Shown one piece after another: positions 9,362-18,371 of a DNA stretch of 64,000 bases (position 1 is its first letter; every line of letters starts with the position of its first letter). Position numbers and translations under genes: made by a program. The notes under the pieces are model-generated. The model was given only the letters and a program-made list of their open reading frames with translations. It had not been told where the DNA came from and made no database searches. Source of the DNA: Mycobacterium nebraskense (GTDB lineage Bacteria; Actinomycetota; Actinomycetes; Mycobacteriales; Mycobacteriaceae); assembly GCF_002102255.1 (NCBI RefSeq), contig NZ_LQPH01000066.1, positions 62,001 to 126,000 of the forward strand, in the 5' to 3' direction.

Positions 9362-10531
9362 GTGCCGCACGACGCACCCGCCCGCAATCTCGACTTCCCG
9401 CGCGAAGAGACCCCGCGCGGGAAGTACTGGTGGGTGCGATGGGTGATCCTCGGGATCGTCGCGATCGTGCTTGCCGTGGAGGTCGCACTGGGCTGGGATC
9501 AGCTGGCCAAGGCCTGGATGAGCCTGTACGAGGCGAACTGGTGGTGGCTGCTGGCATCGGTCGTGGCGTCCGCCGCGTCGATGCACAGCTTCGCGCAAAT
9601 CCAGCGCACGCTGCTGCGGTCGGCCGGCGTGCACGTCAAACAATTGCGATCCGAAGCTGCCGTCTATGCCGCCAACTCGCTGAGCACCACGTTGCCCGGC
9701 GGGCCGGTCCTCTCGGCCACGTTTTTGCTTCGGCAGCAACGGCTTTGGGGCGCTTCGACGGTGGTGGCGTCGTGGCAGCTGGTGATGGCCGGCGTCCTGC
9801 AGGCCGTGGGCCTGGCGCTGCTGGGGCTGGGCGGGGCCTTCTTCCTCGGCGCGAAGAACAACCCGTTCTCGTTGCTGTTCACCCTCGGCGGCTTCGTCGC
9901 GTTGTTGCTTCTCGCCCAAGCGGTCGCGTCGCGGCCGGAACTGATCGACGGGATCGGTTGCCGGGTGTTGTCGTGGGTCAACTCCGTCCGCGGCCGACCC
10001 GCCGACACCGGCCTGGCCAAGTGGCGCGAGACGCTGATGCAGCTCGAATCGGTGAGCCTGGGCCGGCGCGACATGGGGGTGGCGTTCGGTTGGTCGATGT
10101 TCAACTGGATCGCCGACGTGGCCTGTCTCGGCTTCGCGGCCTACGCCGCCGGGGATCACGCTTCGGTCGCCGGGCTGACGGTGGCCTACGCGGCCGCGCG
10201 GGCGGTCGGCACGATACCGCTGATGCCCGGTGGCCTGTTGGTCGTCGAGGCGGTGCTGGTGCCCGGGTTGGTATCCAGCGGGATGTCGTTGCCCAACGCA
10301 ATCTCGGCCATGCTGATCTACCGGCTGATCAGCTGGTTGCTCATCTCCGCCATCGGCTGGGTGGTGTTCTTCTTCGTGTTCCGCACGGAGAACGTCGCCG
10401 TCCCGGACGACGAGGAGTCCGCGCCGGACCACGAGCCGACGGCGCAGCAGGACCAGGTTGGCAACGATCCGACCGAGACCGCCCTGCAGGGCCCGTTACC
10501 GCCCGATCGGAGCCCGGAAACCGAAAGCTAG
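9362..10531 (+). CDS. YbhN/UPF0104 flippase-like membrane protein, Rv0204c-type
   Basis: A 389-residue integral membrane protein of the lysylphosphatidylglycerol synthase transmembrane (YbhN/UPF0104) family, with a family-like NSLSTTLPGGPVLSA segment and the C-terminal RAVGTIPLMPGGLLVVEA motif. Members lacking the synthase domain are thought to move lipids or glycolipids. GTG 9362 is chosen because translation from there opens with a short hydrophilic segment and then the first helix; the frame continues upstream only through antisense of the neighbour. Its TAG stop sits inside a CTAG that also supplies the stop of the convergent gene. Confidence 0.85.
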   Translation: MPHDAPARNLDFPREETPRGKYWWVRWVILGIVAIVLAVEVALGWDQLAKAWMSLYEANWWWLLASVVASAASMHSFAQIQRTLLRSAGVHVKQLRSEAAVYAANSLSTTLPGGPVLSATFLLRQQRLWGASTVVASWQLVMAGVLQAVGLALLGLGGAFFLGAKNNPFSLLFTLGGFVALLLLAQAVASRPELIDGIGCRVLSWVNSVRGRPADTGLAKWRETLMQLESVSLGRRDMGVAFGWSMFNWIADVACLGFAAYAAGDHASVAGLTVAYAAARAVGTIPLMPGGLLVVEAVLVPGLVSSGMSLPNAISAMLIYRLISWLLISAIGWVVFFFVFRTENVAVPDDEESAPDHEPTAQQDQVGNDPTETALQGPLPPDRSPETES

Positions 10532-11079
10532 CCGGCGGTATTGCCGCGCGGCGGACCCGACAGCGGGTTGGCAGGCGCCGGTGCGGCGGGCCCGGTGGCC
10601 GCAGGCGGGGAGGCCGGCGTGCCGCCCAGCGGTGACGCCCCCGCGGCGTTACCCGGCAGGGCGGGCAGCCCACCGGCCGCGCTCTGCGCCTGCTGCATCA
10701 TGCCCATCGCCTGGGAAGGCGAGATCGGCAACTTGCACTGCAGCGACAGATTGGTCAACGGCTGGGCGATCGACGTCATGTCGCCGGCGACCTTGGGGTT
10801 GGCCTCGAAGTAGGACTTAAGGCCGGTCATCGATTGCGGGCCCGCCTGCTGCTGCAGCATCGAGGTCATCGTCTGGTTCGTCTCCGGATGCGAATCGAGG
10901 TAGTCGCCCATCGACTTGGAGACCGAACCGATCGTCCGGGCGACTTCGCTGGCCGCGCACGGGTCGGTAGCGCCCGTCGCCGGTGGCCCCGCCAGGACCG
11001 CCAGGGCGGCGCACGGCAGGGTGGCGCCGATCAGCCCCGCGAAGATTCCGCGGCGCCCGGTCGCGGTGCCTCTCGTCAT
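10528..11079 (-). CDS. Secreted haem-binding protein, Rv0203-type
   Basis: A 183-residue exported protein with an N-terminal signal sequence (hydrophobic stretch near residues 12-30, predicted cleavage after ATGA). The mature domain is helical (DPCAASEVARTIGSVSKSMG) and the tail is rich in Pro, Gly and Ala. The M. tuberculosis counterpart binds haem and delivers it to MmpL3/MmpL11, and this gene sits between those two transporter genes here as well. ATG 11079 follows an AAGGAG site by about 5 bases. The stop codon overlaps that of the convergent gene within CTAG. The Pro-rich C-terminal extension appears longer than in the M. tuberculosis protein. Confidence 0.88.
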   Translation of the reverse strand: MTRGTATGRRGIFAGLIGATLPCAALAVLAGPPATGATDPCAASEVARTIGSVSKSMGDYLDSHPETNQTMTSMLQQQAGPQSMTGLKSYFEANPKVAGDMTSIAQPLTNLSLQCKLPISPSQAMGMMQQAQSAAGGLPALPGNAAGASPLGGTPASPPAATGPAAPAPANPLSGPPRGNTAG

Positions 11080-11408
11080 CGAAACTCCTTACAGTTTGCG
11101 GCGTCCCGCGCAGCACCGACGCCTCGCAAACGGCTGCAATAGAAGGCCTCATCGATCGCGGGGCTCCCCAAGGCTCCGCGGGCCATCCGACATCCTGCCA
11201 TCGCCGGCAGCACCCCTGCCAGCCCGCGTGAGCCCGTGTGAGGAAAATCCCGCGCGGTAACCGGTTCACAACGACTTCGCAGCGTCTTGGCAACAACGCC
11301 GTCGCTGCAGCTCAGCAAGCCGAAAGCCCACATCATCCACAGCCCGCTGCGGTATTCTCGCCAGCACGCGTTACGCGACACACGGGGAGTGGAGAAATCC
11401 AGCAGTTA
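11080..11408. other. 329-bp divergent intergenic region before mmpL11
   Basis: The left part holds the leader and ribosome binding site of the haem-binding protein gene. The right part leads into mmpL11, with purine-rich GGGGAGTGGAG about 15-20 bases before its ATG. The mmpL11 frame is open through part of this region, but no start in it has better support. I see no palindrome, RNA gene or repeat here. Confidence 0.4.
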
Positions 11409-14400
11409 ATGATGCGCCTCAGCCGCAGCCTGCGTAAGTACCGCTGGTTGGTCTTCAGTGGCTGGTTGCTGGCTTTGGTTCCGGCGGTCTATCTGGCCCT
11501 GACGCAGTCGGGGAACCTGACCGGCGGCGGTTTCGACGTGGCCGGTTCGCAGTCGCTGCTCGTCCACGACCAGATCGAGGAGCTCTACCACGACCAGGGA
11601 TCGTCTTCGCTGGCCCTGGTGGCGGCCCCCCGCCCGGACGCCAGCTACTCCGACATCAACGACGCCGTCGCGCTGCTGAAGCGAACCGCCGCCGAGCTAC
11701 CCGGCGTCTCGGAGGTGCCCAACCCCACCCAGCGGCCGCCGCAACCCGATCGGCCGTACGTGCTGTCGCTCCGGCTGGATTCCCGAAACACCAGTGACGT
11801 CGCCAAGCAACTGCGCACAAAAATCGGCGTCAAGGGCGATCAGTCCGGCCAGACCGCGAACGGCCGGGTGCGGCTGTACGTGATCGGGCAGGGCGCGCTC
11901 AGCGCCGCCGCGGCGCAGAACACCAAGCACGACATCGCCGCCGCCGAGCGCTGGAACCTGCCGGTGATCCTGATCGTCTTGCTGGCCGTGTTCGGCTCGC
12001 TGGCCGCCGCGGCGATCCCCCTTGCCCTGGGTGTGTGCACGGTCGTGGTCACCATGGGCCTGGTCTACCTGCTGTCGTCCTACACGACCATGTCGGTGTT
12101 CGTGACCTCGACGGTATCCATGTTCGGGATCGCGCTCGCCGTCGACTATTCGCTGTTCATCCTGATGCGCTTCCGCGAGGAGCTGCGCTCCGGCCGCGAG
12201 CCGCGGGAGGCCGTCGACGCCGCGATGGCCACCTCGGGGCTGGCCGTGGTGCTGTCCGGGATGACCGTCGTCGCCTCGCTCACCGGGATCTACGTGATCA
12301 ATACCCCGGCGCTGAAGTCGATGGCGACCGGAGCGATCCTGGCCGTCGCGGTCGCGATGCTGACCTCGACCACGCTGACCCCGGCGGCGCTGGCGACGTT
12401 CGGCCGGTCGGCCGCCAAGCGGTCGGCCTTCCTGCACTGGTCACGCGGACCCGAAGGTGGGCAATCCCGGTTCTGGAGCCGCTGGATCGGATGGGTGATG
12501 CGGCGGCCGTGGATATCGGCGCTGGCGGCATCGCTGGTGCTGCTCGTCATGGCCGCACCGGCCACGTCGATGGTGCTGGGCAACAGCCTGCTGCGCCAGT
12601 TCGACTCGTCGCACGAGATCCGTGCCGGGGTGGGCGCGGCGGCCGAGGCGCTCGGTCCCGGCGCGCTCGGCCCGATTCGCGTGCTGGTCACCTTCCCGGA
12701 CGGCGGCGCCGCTTCACCCGAACACAGCCAGACCATCGGCGCGGTCCGGCAGCGGATGACGCAGGCCCCCAACATCGTCTCGGTGGCGCCGCCGCAATTC
12801 GCCGAGGACAACGGCAGCGCCCTGCTGTCCGCGGTGTTGTCGGTCGACCCCGAGGACATGCGGGCCCGCGAGACCGTCGGCTGGATGCGCGCGCAGCTGG
12901 CCAAGGTGCCCGACAAGGGAACCGCGCGAGTCGACGTCGGCGGGCCGACCGCGCTGATCAAAGACTTCGACGACCAGGTGTCCAAGACCGAGCCGCTGGT
13001 GCTGGCGATCGTCGCGCTGATCGCGTTCGTGATGCTGCTGGTCTCGGTCCACTCGGTGTTCCTGGCGCTCAAGGGCGTGTTGATGACGTTGCTGTCGGTC
13101 GCGGCCGCCTACGGCAGCCTGGTGATGGTGTTCCAGTGGGGCTGGCTGAAGGATCTCGGATTCGCGCAGATCAGCTCGATCGACAGCACCGTCCCCCCGC
13201 TGGTGCTCGCGATGACCTTCGGGTTGTCGATGGACTACGAGATCTTCCTGCTGACCCGCATCCGGGAACGCTTCCTGCACTCCGGGAACACCCGCGACGC
13301 CGTGGCGTACGGCGTGAGCACCAGCGCCCGCACCATCACCAGCGCGGCCCTGATCATGATCGCGGTCTTCGTCGGCTTCGCGTTCGCCGGCATGCCGCTG
13401 GTCGCCGAGATCGGCGTGGCATGCGCGGTGGCGATCGCGGTGGATGCCACCGTGGTGCGGCTGGTGCTGGTACCGGCGCTGATGGCGATGTTCGCCCAGT
13501 GGAACTGGTGGCTGCCCCCGTGGCTGTCCCGGGTCTTGCCGTCGGTCGACTTCGACCGGCCGCTGCCCGCGGTCGACCTGGCCGACGTCGTCGTCATCCC
13601 CGACGACATATCGGCACTGACGGCGCCCAACGCCGACCTGCGGATGGTGCTCAAGTCGGCGGCCAAGCTCAAGCACCTCGCGCCCGACGCCATTTGCGTG
13701 ACCGACCCGCTGGCCTTCACCGGCTGTGGGCGCAACGGCAAGGAGAGGCAAGGCGCCCTGCCGCAGGGGGCCGACCAGGATCGCGGCCGGGACCCCGGTC
13801 AGATCCCCCACCAGGTCAACATCGACGACGAGAAGGCGGGGGTCGGGGTGGGCGCCGCCGACCGGAAGACCGGCAACAACGGTCACACCAACGGCGCCTA
13901 CGGGGCCAAGAAGCTGGTCGGGGGCCTGACGTCACGCAACGGCATCGCCAAGGCGATCGTCGGGGCGGACCGGCCCGTCCACCCGGTCACGTTGTGGCGG
14001 GGCCGGCTTTCGGTCGCCATCGACGCGCTGGAGAGCGAGACCGACACCGCGGACCGGCCGATGTACGAGCGCCGCTGCCCGGTGGAGACCACCCACGTGC
14101 AGCTGCCCACCGGCGACCGGCTGCTGGTCCCGACCGGCGCCGAGACGCTGCGCCTCAAGGGCTACCTCATCATGTGCCGTAACAGCCGCCGCGATTACGC
14201 CGACTTTGCCGATATGGTTGAAACGTTGGAGCCCGAGACCGCCGCTGTGGTGCTGGCGGGCATGGACAGGTACTACTGTTGTCAGTCGCCCAGGCGGCAA
14301 TGGATCGCCACCCAGCTGGTCCGTCGACTCGCTGATCCCGATCCCTGGGATTTCGATGACGAGCAGGGGTCCGGGGGCGACGCCCGGTCGGATTGGGAGG

Positions 14401-14456
14401 AGATCAGGCAGCGCTGCCTGTCGGTGGCCGTAGCGATGTTGGAGGAGGCGAGGTGA
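11409..14456 (+). CDS. mmpL11: RND-family lipid transporter MmpL11
   Basis: Inner-membrane RND transporter that in M. tuberculosis exports monomeromycolyl diacylglycerol and mycolate wax esters and has been linked to haem uptake. The 1015-residue protein starts MMRLSRSLRKYRWLV, matching the M. tuberculosis start. RND relay residues are present at D246 (AVDYSLF) and D609 (SMDYEIF). The C-terminal cytosolic domain runs from about residue 705. Compared with the roughly 966-residue M. tuberculosis protein there is an extra low-complexity Gly/Asp/Arg-rich stretch around residues 780-835, after FTGCG. The stop overlaps the next gene by GTGA. Confidence 0.96.
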   Translation: MMRLSRSLRKYRWLVFSGWLLALVPAVYLALTQSGNLTGGGFDVAGSQSLLVHDQIEELYHDQGSSSLALVAAPRPDASYSDINDAVALLKRTAAELPGVSEVPNPTQRPPQPDRPYVLSLRLDSRNTSDVAKQLRTKIGVKGDQSGQTANGRVRLYVIGQGALSAAAAQNTKHDIAAAERWNLPVILIVLLAVFGSLAAAAIPLALGVCTVVVTMGLVYLLSSYTTMSVFVTSTVSMFGIALAVDYSLFILMRFREELRSGREPREAVDAAMATSGLAVVLSGMTVVASLTGIYVINTPALKSMATGAILAVAVAMLTSTTLTPAALATFGRSAAKRSAFLHWSRGPEGGQSRFWSRWIGWVMRRPWISALAASLVLLVMAAPATSMVLGNSLLRQFDSSHEIRAGVGAAAEALGPGALGPIRVLVTFPDGGAASPEHSQTIGAVRQRMTQAPNIVSVAPPQFAEDNGSALLSAVLSVDPEDMRARETVGWMRAQLAKVPDKGTARVDVGGPTALIKDFDDQVSKTEPLVLAIVALIAFVMLLVSVHSVFLALKGVLMTLLSVAAAYGSLVMVFQWGWLKDLGFAQISSIDSTVPPLVLAMTFGLSMDYEIFLLTRIRERFLHSGNTRDAVAYGVSTSARTITSAALIMIAVFVGFAFAGMPLVAEIGVACAVAIAVDATVVRLVLVPALMAMFAQWNWWLPPWLSRVLPSVDFDRPLPAVDLADVVVIPDDISALTAPNADLRMVLKSAAKLKHLAPDAICVTDPLAFTGCGRNGKERQGALPQGADQDRGRDPGQIPHQVNIDDEKAGVGVGAADRKTGNNGHTNGAYGAKKLVGGLTSRNGIAKAIVGADRPVHPVTLWRGRLSVAIDALESETDTADRPMYERRCPVETTHVQLPTGDRLLVPTGAETLRLKGYLIMCRNSRRDYADFADMVETLEPETAAVVLAGMDRYYCCQSPRRQWIATQLVRRLADPDPWDFDDEQGSGGDARSDWEEIRQRCLSVAVAMLEEAR

Positions 14457-15004
14457 CGTTGGCACCTGACCGACGCCCCGCATCGCCGCCCCAGCGGCCG
14501 GCCACCGAGCCGCGCCGGCGTGACGGCGGACCCGGCGGTGAGTCTCGCGGTGGACCTCTTCAAGACCCCGAGCAGCCGGTGGAGTTCTGGCCGACGTCCG
14601 CCATTCGTGCGGCGCTGCAGGGCGGCGACATCGCCACCTGGAAGCGCATCGCCGCCGCCCTGAAGCGCGATCCGTACGGGCGGACGGCCCGCCAGGTCGA
14701 AGAGGTGCTCGAAGGCACCCGGCCCTATGGCATCTCCAAGGCGCTGTGGGAGGTGCTGGAACGTGCCCGCACCCACCTGGAAGCCAACGAACGGGCCGAG
14801 GTGGCCCGCCACGTCGGGCTGCTCATCGACCGATCGGGTCTGGCGCAACAGGAATTCGCGTCCCGCATCGGGGTGACCCCCGAGGAACTCACCGCCTACC
14901 TGGACGGCAGCACCAGCCCGTCGGCCTCGCTGATGATCCGGATGCGCCGCTTGTCGGATCGGTTCGTCAAGGTGAAGTCGACGCGTTCGCCCGAGTCCAA
15001 CTGA
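14453..15004 (+). CDS. XRE/HTH-like protein, Rv0201c-type
   Basis: A 183-residue soluble protein with a basic, Pro-rich disordered N-terminus (about 45 residues), a helical middle, and a C-terminal helix-turn-helix resembling the lambda-repressor/XRE fold (LAQQEFASRIGVTPEELTAY, approximately residues 140-160). The GTG start overlaps the mmpL11 stop by four bases, indicating translational coupling. A DNA-binding role is inferred; its targets are unknown. It ends immediately against the stop of the convergent omamB gene, with no spacer. Confidence 0.85.
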   Translation: MTLAPDRRPASPPQRPATEPRRRDGGPGGESRGGPLQDPEQPVEFWPTSAIRAALQGGDIATWKRIAAALKRDPYGRTARQVEEVLEGTRPYGISKALWEVLERARTHLEANERAEVARHVGLLIDRSGLAQQEFASRIGVTPEELTAYLDGSTSPSASLMIRMRRLSDRFVKVKSTRSPESN

Positions 15005-15688
15005 TCACCTGATCGGCAGCACGTCTGACACCAGCCAGGCGTCGCCGTGCTTGGTCAGCGCCACCCGCAGCGCGGGCGCCGACTGGCTGGCCGGTTGGCC
15101 CGGCGCGTTCTGCGTGACCCGCAGGATCACCGCCACACTGGCCGCCGCCGGCCCCAGTGCCTCGACCCCGGCCGCCAGCGTGGCGGCCTGCGCGGTGACG
15201 TTGTGCTGGGCCAGCTCGGAGCTGGACTTCGTGTACTGCTCCTTGAAGGCGGCGGCGTGCTCCGGGACGACCAACGCCGTGGCCCGGTCGATGGAGCTGC
15301 TCGGGGCGCCCGGGGTGAACGACGCCATCGCCTCCGCCATCCCCGTGGCGACCCGGACCACGTCGCGGGAGTCGTCCTTGAATTCGCGGTCCGACTGCGT
15401 CCAATGCGTGTATCCGGTGACCACCGCGGCCACCAGCGCGGCCGTGCACAGGAAGACGACGGCCAATCGCAGCGCCGGTGCGTCGTCGTCGGTACCGACG
15501 CTGACCGAATCGCGCCGCAGCAGCCAGAAATTGACGCCGACGCCCTCGACGATCAGCAGCACCAGCACCGAGCAGGCCGAGACCCACCACAGCGGCCAGT
15601 CGAGAATCAGCCCGATCGCCAGCAACGCCGCGATCGCGGCCAGCGGGGCCAGGATGTCGAACGCGAGCAGGCGCCAGATGTTTCTCAT
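15005..15688 (-). CDS. omamB: Orphaned Mce-associated membrane protein, OmamB-type (Rv0200)
   Basis: A 227-residue membrane protein with two N-terminal hydrophobic helices (about residues 8-28 and 33-55), a third at 75-95, and then an extracytoplasmic Mce-associated (Mam) domain. Mam/Omam proteins share a NTF2/VirB8-like domain and support Mce lipid importers. ATG 15688 overlaps the upstream omamA stop by ATGA, so the two are co-translated. Length is close to the recalled 229 residues of Rv0200. It lies about 25 kb from the mce1 operon, consistent with the 'orphaned' class. Confidence 0.88.
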   Translation of the reverse strand: MRNIWRLLAFDILAPLAAIAALLAIGLILDWPLWWVSACSVLVLLIVEGVGVNFWLLRRDSVSVGTDDDAPALRLAVVFLCTAALVAAVVTGYTHWTQSDREFKDDSRDVVRVATGMAEAMASFTPGAPSSSIDRATALVVPEHAAAFKEQYTKSSSELAQHNVTAQAATLAAGVEALGPAAASVAVILRVTQNAPGQPASQSAPALRVALTKHGDAWLVSDVLPIR

Positions 15689-16344
15689 CGGATCGATTCC
15701 AGCCCCGAGATCATCAGCTTGCCGTCCACGTTGCACACGTCGAGCCGCAGGTTCCAGTGCACCGTCTGCGGTTTGGCGCCGGCGTTCTCGCTGACCGACG
15801 TCGCGACCAGCATCACCGAGTCCATGCGGCTGGCAAACGGCGGCAACTTGGTGGTGACGACATCTCTCGGGGGCCTCCCGGCACCGGGCTGCGTGTCCAG
15901 GTCGCGGTGCACGGTCTCGACGGCCACCGCGTCGATCCGCCCGGCGCTCTTGGACTGCAGCTTGCCCACCACCTGGCGGTAGGGCTGCATGGCCGCGTCG
16001 AAGTCGGTGTTGAGTTCGCCGACCGTCCCGTCGTGCAGCCGTTGCAGGCTGGTGTCGACGTTGCCGCTGTTCATGTTGATCAGCACACCCGTCCAGTCGG
16101 CGGCGGTTTGCATGACGCGGGTGAGGTAGCGGCGTTCCGCCATGTCGTCGCGGTGCCCGGACCACAGGAAGAACCCGAACACGACCGCGGCCACCGACAG
16201 CACCCCCAGGACGGCCGACGCGATGCCGTACGGCGAGAACATCGGGCCACCGGCGGCGTCGGATTCGTCGTCAGGGGCTTCGTCGGGGTCGGCGATGTCT
16301 GCCTCTTCCGGGGTCGCTGGCTCGGTTCGCTGGCCGTCGGACAT
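15685..16344 (-). CDS. omamA: Orphaned Mce-associated membrane protein A (Rv0199)
   Basis: A 219-residue protein with an acidic cytosolic N-terminus (about 38 residues), one transmembrane helix (about 40-62, IASAVLGVLSVAAVVFGFFL), and an extracytoplasmic Mam domain ending in LDVCNVDGKLMISGLESI. In M. tuberculosis and M. smegmatis OmamA stabilises Mce1 and Mce4 transporters and is needed for fatty-acid and cholesterol import. It is the first gene of a two-gene operon with omamB (ATGA overlap) and is divergent from zmp1 with only 41 bp between the starts. Confidence 0.92.
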   Translation of the reverse strand: MSDGQRTEPATPEEADIADPDEAPDDESDAAGGPMFSPYGIASAVLGVLSVAAVVFGFFLWSGHRDDMAERRYLTRVMQTAADWTGVLINMNSGNVDTSLQRLHDGTVGELNTDFDAAMQPYRQVVGKLQSKSAGRIDAVAVETVHRDLDTQPGAGRPPRDVVTTKLPPFASRMDSVMLVATSVSENAGAKPQTVHWNLRLDVCNVDGKLMISGLESIR

Positions 16345-16385
16345 GGCCCGATCGTTGCACCCGACAAAGATGGAAGGATGGCGGG

Positions 16386-18371
16386 GTGACTGTAGAGGCC
16401 ATTCGCTCGGGCATCGACCTGAGCCACGTCGACGCCGACACCCGCCCCCAAGATGACCTGTTCGGCCACGTCAACGGCCGCTGGCTGGCCGAATACGACA
16501 TACCGGCGGACCGGGCAACCGACGGCGCGTTCCGTCACCTGTTCGACCGCGCCGAGGAGCAGGTGCGCGACCTGATCATCGAGGCCAGCGAGAGCGGCGC
16601 CGTCTCGGGCACCGATCAGCAGCGCATCGGCGACCTCTACGCCAGCTTCCTCGACGAGGCGGCCATCGAGCGCCGCGGCCTGCAACCCCTGCTCGACGAG
16701 CTGGCCACCATCGACGCCGCCGCCGACGCGGACGCGTTGGCCGCGGCGGTGGGCGCGCTGCAGCGCACCGGGGTGGGCGGCGGCGTCGCGATGTATATCG
16801 ACACCGACGCCAAGGACTCGGCCCGTTATCTGGTGCACGTCACCCAATCCGGCATCGGGTTGCCCGACGAGTCCTACTTCCGCGACGAGCAGCACGCCGA
16901 GGTGCTCGCGGCCTACCCCGGGCACATCGCGCGGATGTTCGCCGTGGTGTACGGCGGGCCCGCGGAGGCGCACGCCGAGACCGCGGCCCGCATCGTGGCG
17001 CTGGAGGGCAAGCTGGCCGCCGCGCACTGGGATGTGGTCAAGCGACGCGACGCCGAGCTCTCCTACAACCTGCGCACCTTCGCGGATCTGCAGACCGAGG
17101 GCAAGGGCTTCGACTGGACCGGCTGGGCGAACGCGCTCGGCGGCACACCGCGGGACTTCGCCGAAGTGATTGTGCGGCAACCCGATTACCTCACCGCGTT
17201 CGCCGACCTCTGGGCCTGCGGCGACCTGGAGGATTGGAAGCGTTGGGCCCGTTGGCGGTTGATCCGCGCCCGCGCGTCGTGGCTGACCGACGAGCTGGTC
17301 GCCGCGGACTTCGACTTCTATGGCCGGCTGCTGACCGGGGCCGAGCAGATCCGGGAACGCTGGAAGCGGGCGGTCTCACTGGTGGAACACCTGATGGGCG
17401 ATGCCGTCGGAAAGCTGTACGTGCAGCGGTATTTCCCGCCGGGCGCCAAGGCCCGCATCGACGCACTGGTGGACAACCTGAAGGCGGCGTACCGGCAGTC
17501 CATCAACGAGCTGGACTGGATGACGCCGCAAACCCGGGAGCGGGCGCTGGCGAAGCTGGACAAGTTCGTCGCCAAGGTCGGCTACCCGGACAAGTGGCGT
17601 GACTACTCCAAGCTGGTGATCGACCGCAACGACCTCTACGGCAACTTTCAGCGCGGTTATGCGGTCAACCACGACCGTGAGCTGGCGAAGCTGGGCGGCC
17701 CGGTCGACAAAGACGAGTGGTTCATGACGCCCCAGACGGTCAACGCCTACTACAACCCGGGGATGAACGAAATCGTCTTTCCCGCAGCGATTTTGCAGCC
17801 GCCGTTCTTCGACGCCGATGCCGACGACGCCGCCAACTACGGCGGTATCGGCGCGGTGATCGGGCACGAGATCGGGCACGGGTTCGACGACCAGGGCGCC
17901 AAGTATGACGGCGACGGCAACCTGGTGGACTGGTGGACCGACGCCGACCGCACCGAATTCGGTGCCCGCACCAAAGCACTCATCGACCAGTACTCCGCGT
18001 ACACGCCGCGCGCGCTGGACGCCGGCAATCACGTGAACGGCGCATTCACCGTCGGGGAGAACATCGGCGACCTGGGCGGGTTGTCGATCGCGCTGTTGGC
18101 CTACCAGCTGTCGCTGAGGGGCCAGCCCGCACCCGTCATCGACGGTCTCACCGGCGTGCAGCGCGTGTTCTACGGATGGGCGCAGGTGTGGCGCACCAAA
18201 TCCCGTCAGGCGGAAGCGATCCGGCGGTTGGCCACCGATCCGCATTCCCCGCCGGAGTTCCGCTGTAACGGCGTCATCCGCAACATGGACGCCTTCTACG
18301 AAGCGTTCGACGTCGCCGAGGACGATGCGCTGTTTTTGGAGCCGCGGCGGCGGGTCAGGATCTGGAACTGA
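16386..18371 (+). CDS. zmp1: Zinc metalloprotease Zmp1 (M13 peptidase)
   Basis: A 661-residue neprilysin-like M13 endopeptidase, implicated in M. tuberculosis in dampening inflammasome activation and phagosome maturation. The zinc site is complete: HEIGH gives ligands H494 and H498 with catalytic E495, and ENIGD gives ligand E558. The substrate-binding NAYYNPGMNEIVFPA precedes it. No signal peptide is present, as in the M. tuberculosis enzyme (663 residues). GTG 16386 is preceded by a GGAAGGA site. The 3' end overlaps the convergent molybdopterin oxidoreductase gene by 17 bp. Confidence 0.96.
   Translation: MTVEAIRSGIDLSHVDADTRPQDDLFGHVNGRWLAEYDIPADRATDGAFRHLFDRAEEQVRDLIIEASESGAVSGTDQQRIGDLYASFLDEAAIERRGLQPLLDELATIDAAADADALAAAVGALQRTGVGGGVAMYIDTDAKDSARYLVHVTQSGIGLPDESYFRDEQHAEVLAAYPGHIARMFAVVYGGPAEAHAETAARIVALEGKLAAAHWDVVKRRDAELSYNLRTFADLQTEGKGFDWTGWANALGGTPRDFAEVIVRQPDYLTAFADLWACGDLEDWKRWARWRLIRARASWLTDELVAADFDFYGRLLTGAEQIRERWKRAVSLVEHLMGDAVGKLYVQRYFPPGAKARIDALVDNLKAAYRQSINELDWMTPQTRERALAKLDKFVAKVGYPDKWRDYSKLVIDRNDLYGNFQRGYAVNHDRELAKLGGPVDKDEWFMTPQTVNAYYNPGMNEIVFPAAILQPPFFDADADDAANYGGIGAVIGHEIGHGFDDQGAKYDGDGNLVDWWTDADRTEFGARTKALIDQYSAYTPRALDAGNHVNGAFTVGENIGDLGGLSIALLAYQLSLRGQPAPVIDGLTGVQRVFYGWAQVWRTKSRQAEAIRRLATDPHSPPEFRCNGVIRNMDAFYEAFDVAEDDALFLEPRRRVRIWN

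Noticed and set aside
12035..14182. 715-codon plus-strand frame inside mmpL11
   Set aside because: Different frame of the same strand as mmpL11, with Arg/Gly-rich composition and no motif; mmpL11 clearly owns the sequence.
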